From assembly GCA_902773045.1 (NCBI GenBank), contig CACYDE010000151.1, positions 1 to 14,555 of the forward strand: a stretch of 14,555 nucleotides of DNA. Direction: 5' to 3'. The DNA comes from an uncultured Ruminococcus sp. (GTDB lineage Bacteria; Bacillota; Clostridia; Oscillospirales; Acutalibacteraceae). Shown here piece after piece: positions 13,981 through 14,555 of this stretch (positions are counted from its first letter, which is position 1; each line of letters opens with the position of its first letter). Under the pieces are notes generated by a model that was not told the DNA's origin, searched no databases, and saw nothing but the letters and a program-made list of their open reading frames with translations. Made by a program: the position numbers and the translations under genes.

Positions 13981-14411
13981 AGTTAACTTCTCCTTTACAT
14001 TGAAATTGACCGATCGTAAAACGAAAGTCTTTTGTTAATGCGGTTTGAAAGAACGCTTGTTTTAAAACGTTTCTTCGCCGTTCGCAATTTTCTCTGCTTA
14101 AAAAATGACGAACCTTGAATTAAACGGCGGAATATACGCCGTTTTCGAACCGAGCAGTTTTACGATCAAGAATTTAAAATTCGTTGAAGCTTACTCAAGC
14201 TTACTTTAGAGCATTTCCGGTTCACCACGTCCGAACAACATTGTTTTTTGGAATTGCCCTTTGATCGTGTGAGCTGAATGATAATTACTTACAATTACAA
14301 AAAAACACATATTTATTCAAGATAACTGTCTATATTATAAGATAGTATTTAAATTTTATAATTCTGTGTAAGAATTATAACAAATATGGTATCTGAAATT
14401 ATGCTGAAACT
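13981..14411. other. Amylase upstream region
   Basis: No gene is visible here. AAACGTTT (14065-14072) and the overlapping palindrome GTTTTAAAAC (14059-14068) resemble LacI/CcpA-type operator halves and could mediate sugar control. A hairpin (14122-14144) and an AT-rich one, TTATAATTC/GAATTATAA (14356-14364/14372-14380), follow. On the minus strand TTGTTA-17-TATAAA overlaps the latter and could be a distant promoter with a leader of about 360 bases. A nine-base direct repeat, AAGCTTACT, occurs at 14187 and 14197. None of these assignments is firm. Confidence 0.35.
14122..14144. terminator. Hairpin in the amylase upstream region
   Basis: AAACGGCG (14122-14129) pairs with CGCCGTTT (14137-14144) around a 7-base loop, with one more T after the stem on the + strand. 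It could terminate + strand transcription or act within the amylase leader. No + strand gene precedes it in the window. Confidence 0.4.
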
Positions 14412-14460
14412 GAACCACTACCGCCTAAAGGCGGTAGGTTCAAAATGCGGCTGAAGCCGC
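14412..14460. repeat. Paired GC-rich hairpins of mobile-element type
   Basis: Hairpin 1 is CTACCGCC (14418-14425), TAAA, GGCGGTAG (14430-14437), with an outer GAAC/GTTC pair. Hairpin 2 is GCGGC (14447-14451), TGAA, GCCGC (14456-14460). Closely spaced short hairpins like these occur at ends of IS200/IS605-family elements and in dispersed intergenic repeats. No transposase is present in the window, so this is a relic or a non-autonomous repeat. Confidence 0.5.
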
Positions 14461-14555
14461 CTAAAGTTCACTATAGCAAACCAAACAAATATCCAGACAA
14501 GTTCGACGCCCCGGTAAGCGCATAGCTGCGTTGTCGTCCTCGACATACGCCAGTA

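Noticed and set aside
14418..14555. Minus-strand frame open from the right window edge for about 45 codons
   Set aside because: The translation has no recognisable family and runs through the hairpin region. All three minus frames are partly open there, which fits repeat DNA better than a gene.

Overview
The window reads as chromosomal DNA of a low-GC, Gram-positive anaerobe of the class Clostridia, most like the Ruminococcus / Oscillospiraceae group. The evidence is Shine-Dalgarno sites close to AGGAGG before almost every gene, consensus sigma-A promoters with 17-base spacers, a PerR-type regulator next to a rubredoxin-first ('reverse') rubrerythrin, and a secreted starch-degrading GH13 enzyme with an N-terminal starch-binding module. 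No phage, plasmid, CRISPR or intact transposase gene is visible.

Twelve protein genes are supported. Left block (1-3054): mntP manganese exporter (+), a PadR-family regulator (+), a DUF4186 protein (-), and a calcineurin-like phosphoesterase (+) whose metal-binding and catalytic motifs are altered. Centre (3055-9993, all minus strand): a four-gene operon transcribed from about 6967 down to 3055. It encodes a polyprenyl-phosphate sugar-1-phosphate transferase, an O-antigen polymerase/ligase-like membrane protein, an Lrp/AsnC regulator and a class I/II aminotransferase, and the last three genes overlap at stop/start codons. Upstream lies a separate gene for a 754-residue fusion of a CDP-glycerol glycerophosphotransferase-like domain with a GT4-like glycosyltransferase. 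Between these two units is about 700 bp without a convincing gene. It holds an array of 22-bp and 88-bp repeats that abuts the -35 box of the operon promoter. Right block: perR-like regulator and reverse rubrerythrin (+, one unit, with a candidate PerR box at the promoter), then the secreted alpha-amylase (-). Two back-to-back terminators separate these convergent units.

The sugar-phosphate transferase, the polymerase and the two-domain transferase probably work on one surface polymer: lipid-linked initiation, addition of glycerol-phosphate and/or sugar, and polymerisation. The flippase and other transferases are not in the window. The PerR/rubrerythrin pair belongs to peroxide and oxygen defence. 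The amylase feeds extracellular starch breakdown.

The observations most worth a second look are: (i) the phased repeat array touching the surface-polymer promoter; (ii) a reverse rubrerythrin with substitutions at two expected di-iron ligands (Glu to Lys, His to Tyr); (iii) a phosphoesterase with Asp to Asn, Arg to Val and His to Cys changes in its signature motifs; (iv) the two-domain transferase with an altered EX7E motif; (v) a consensus promoter followed by about 200 nt of unassigned leader before padR; and (vi) both window edges, which look like parts of one dispersed repeat family and suggest that the window is a contig broken at repeats.
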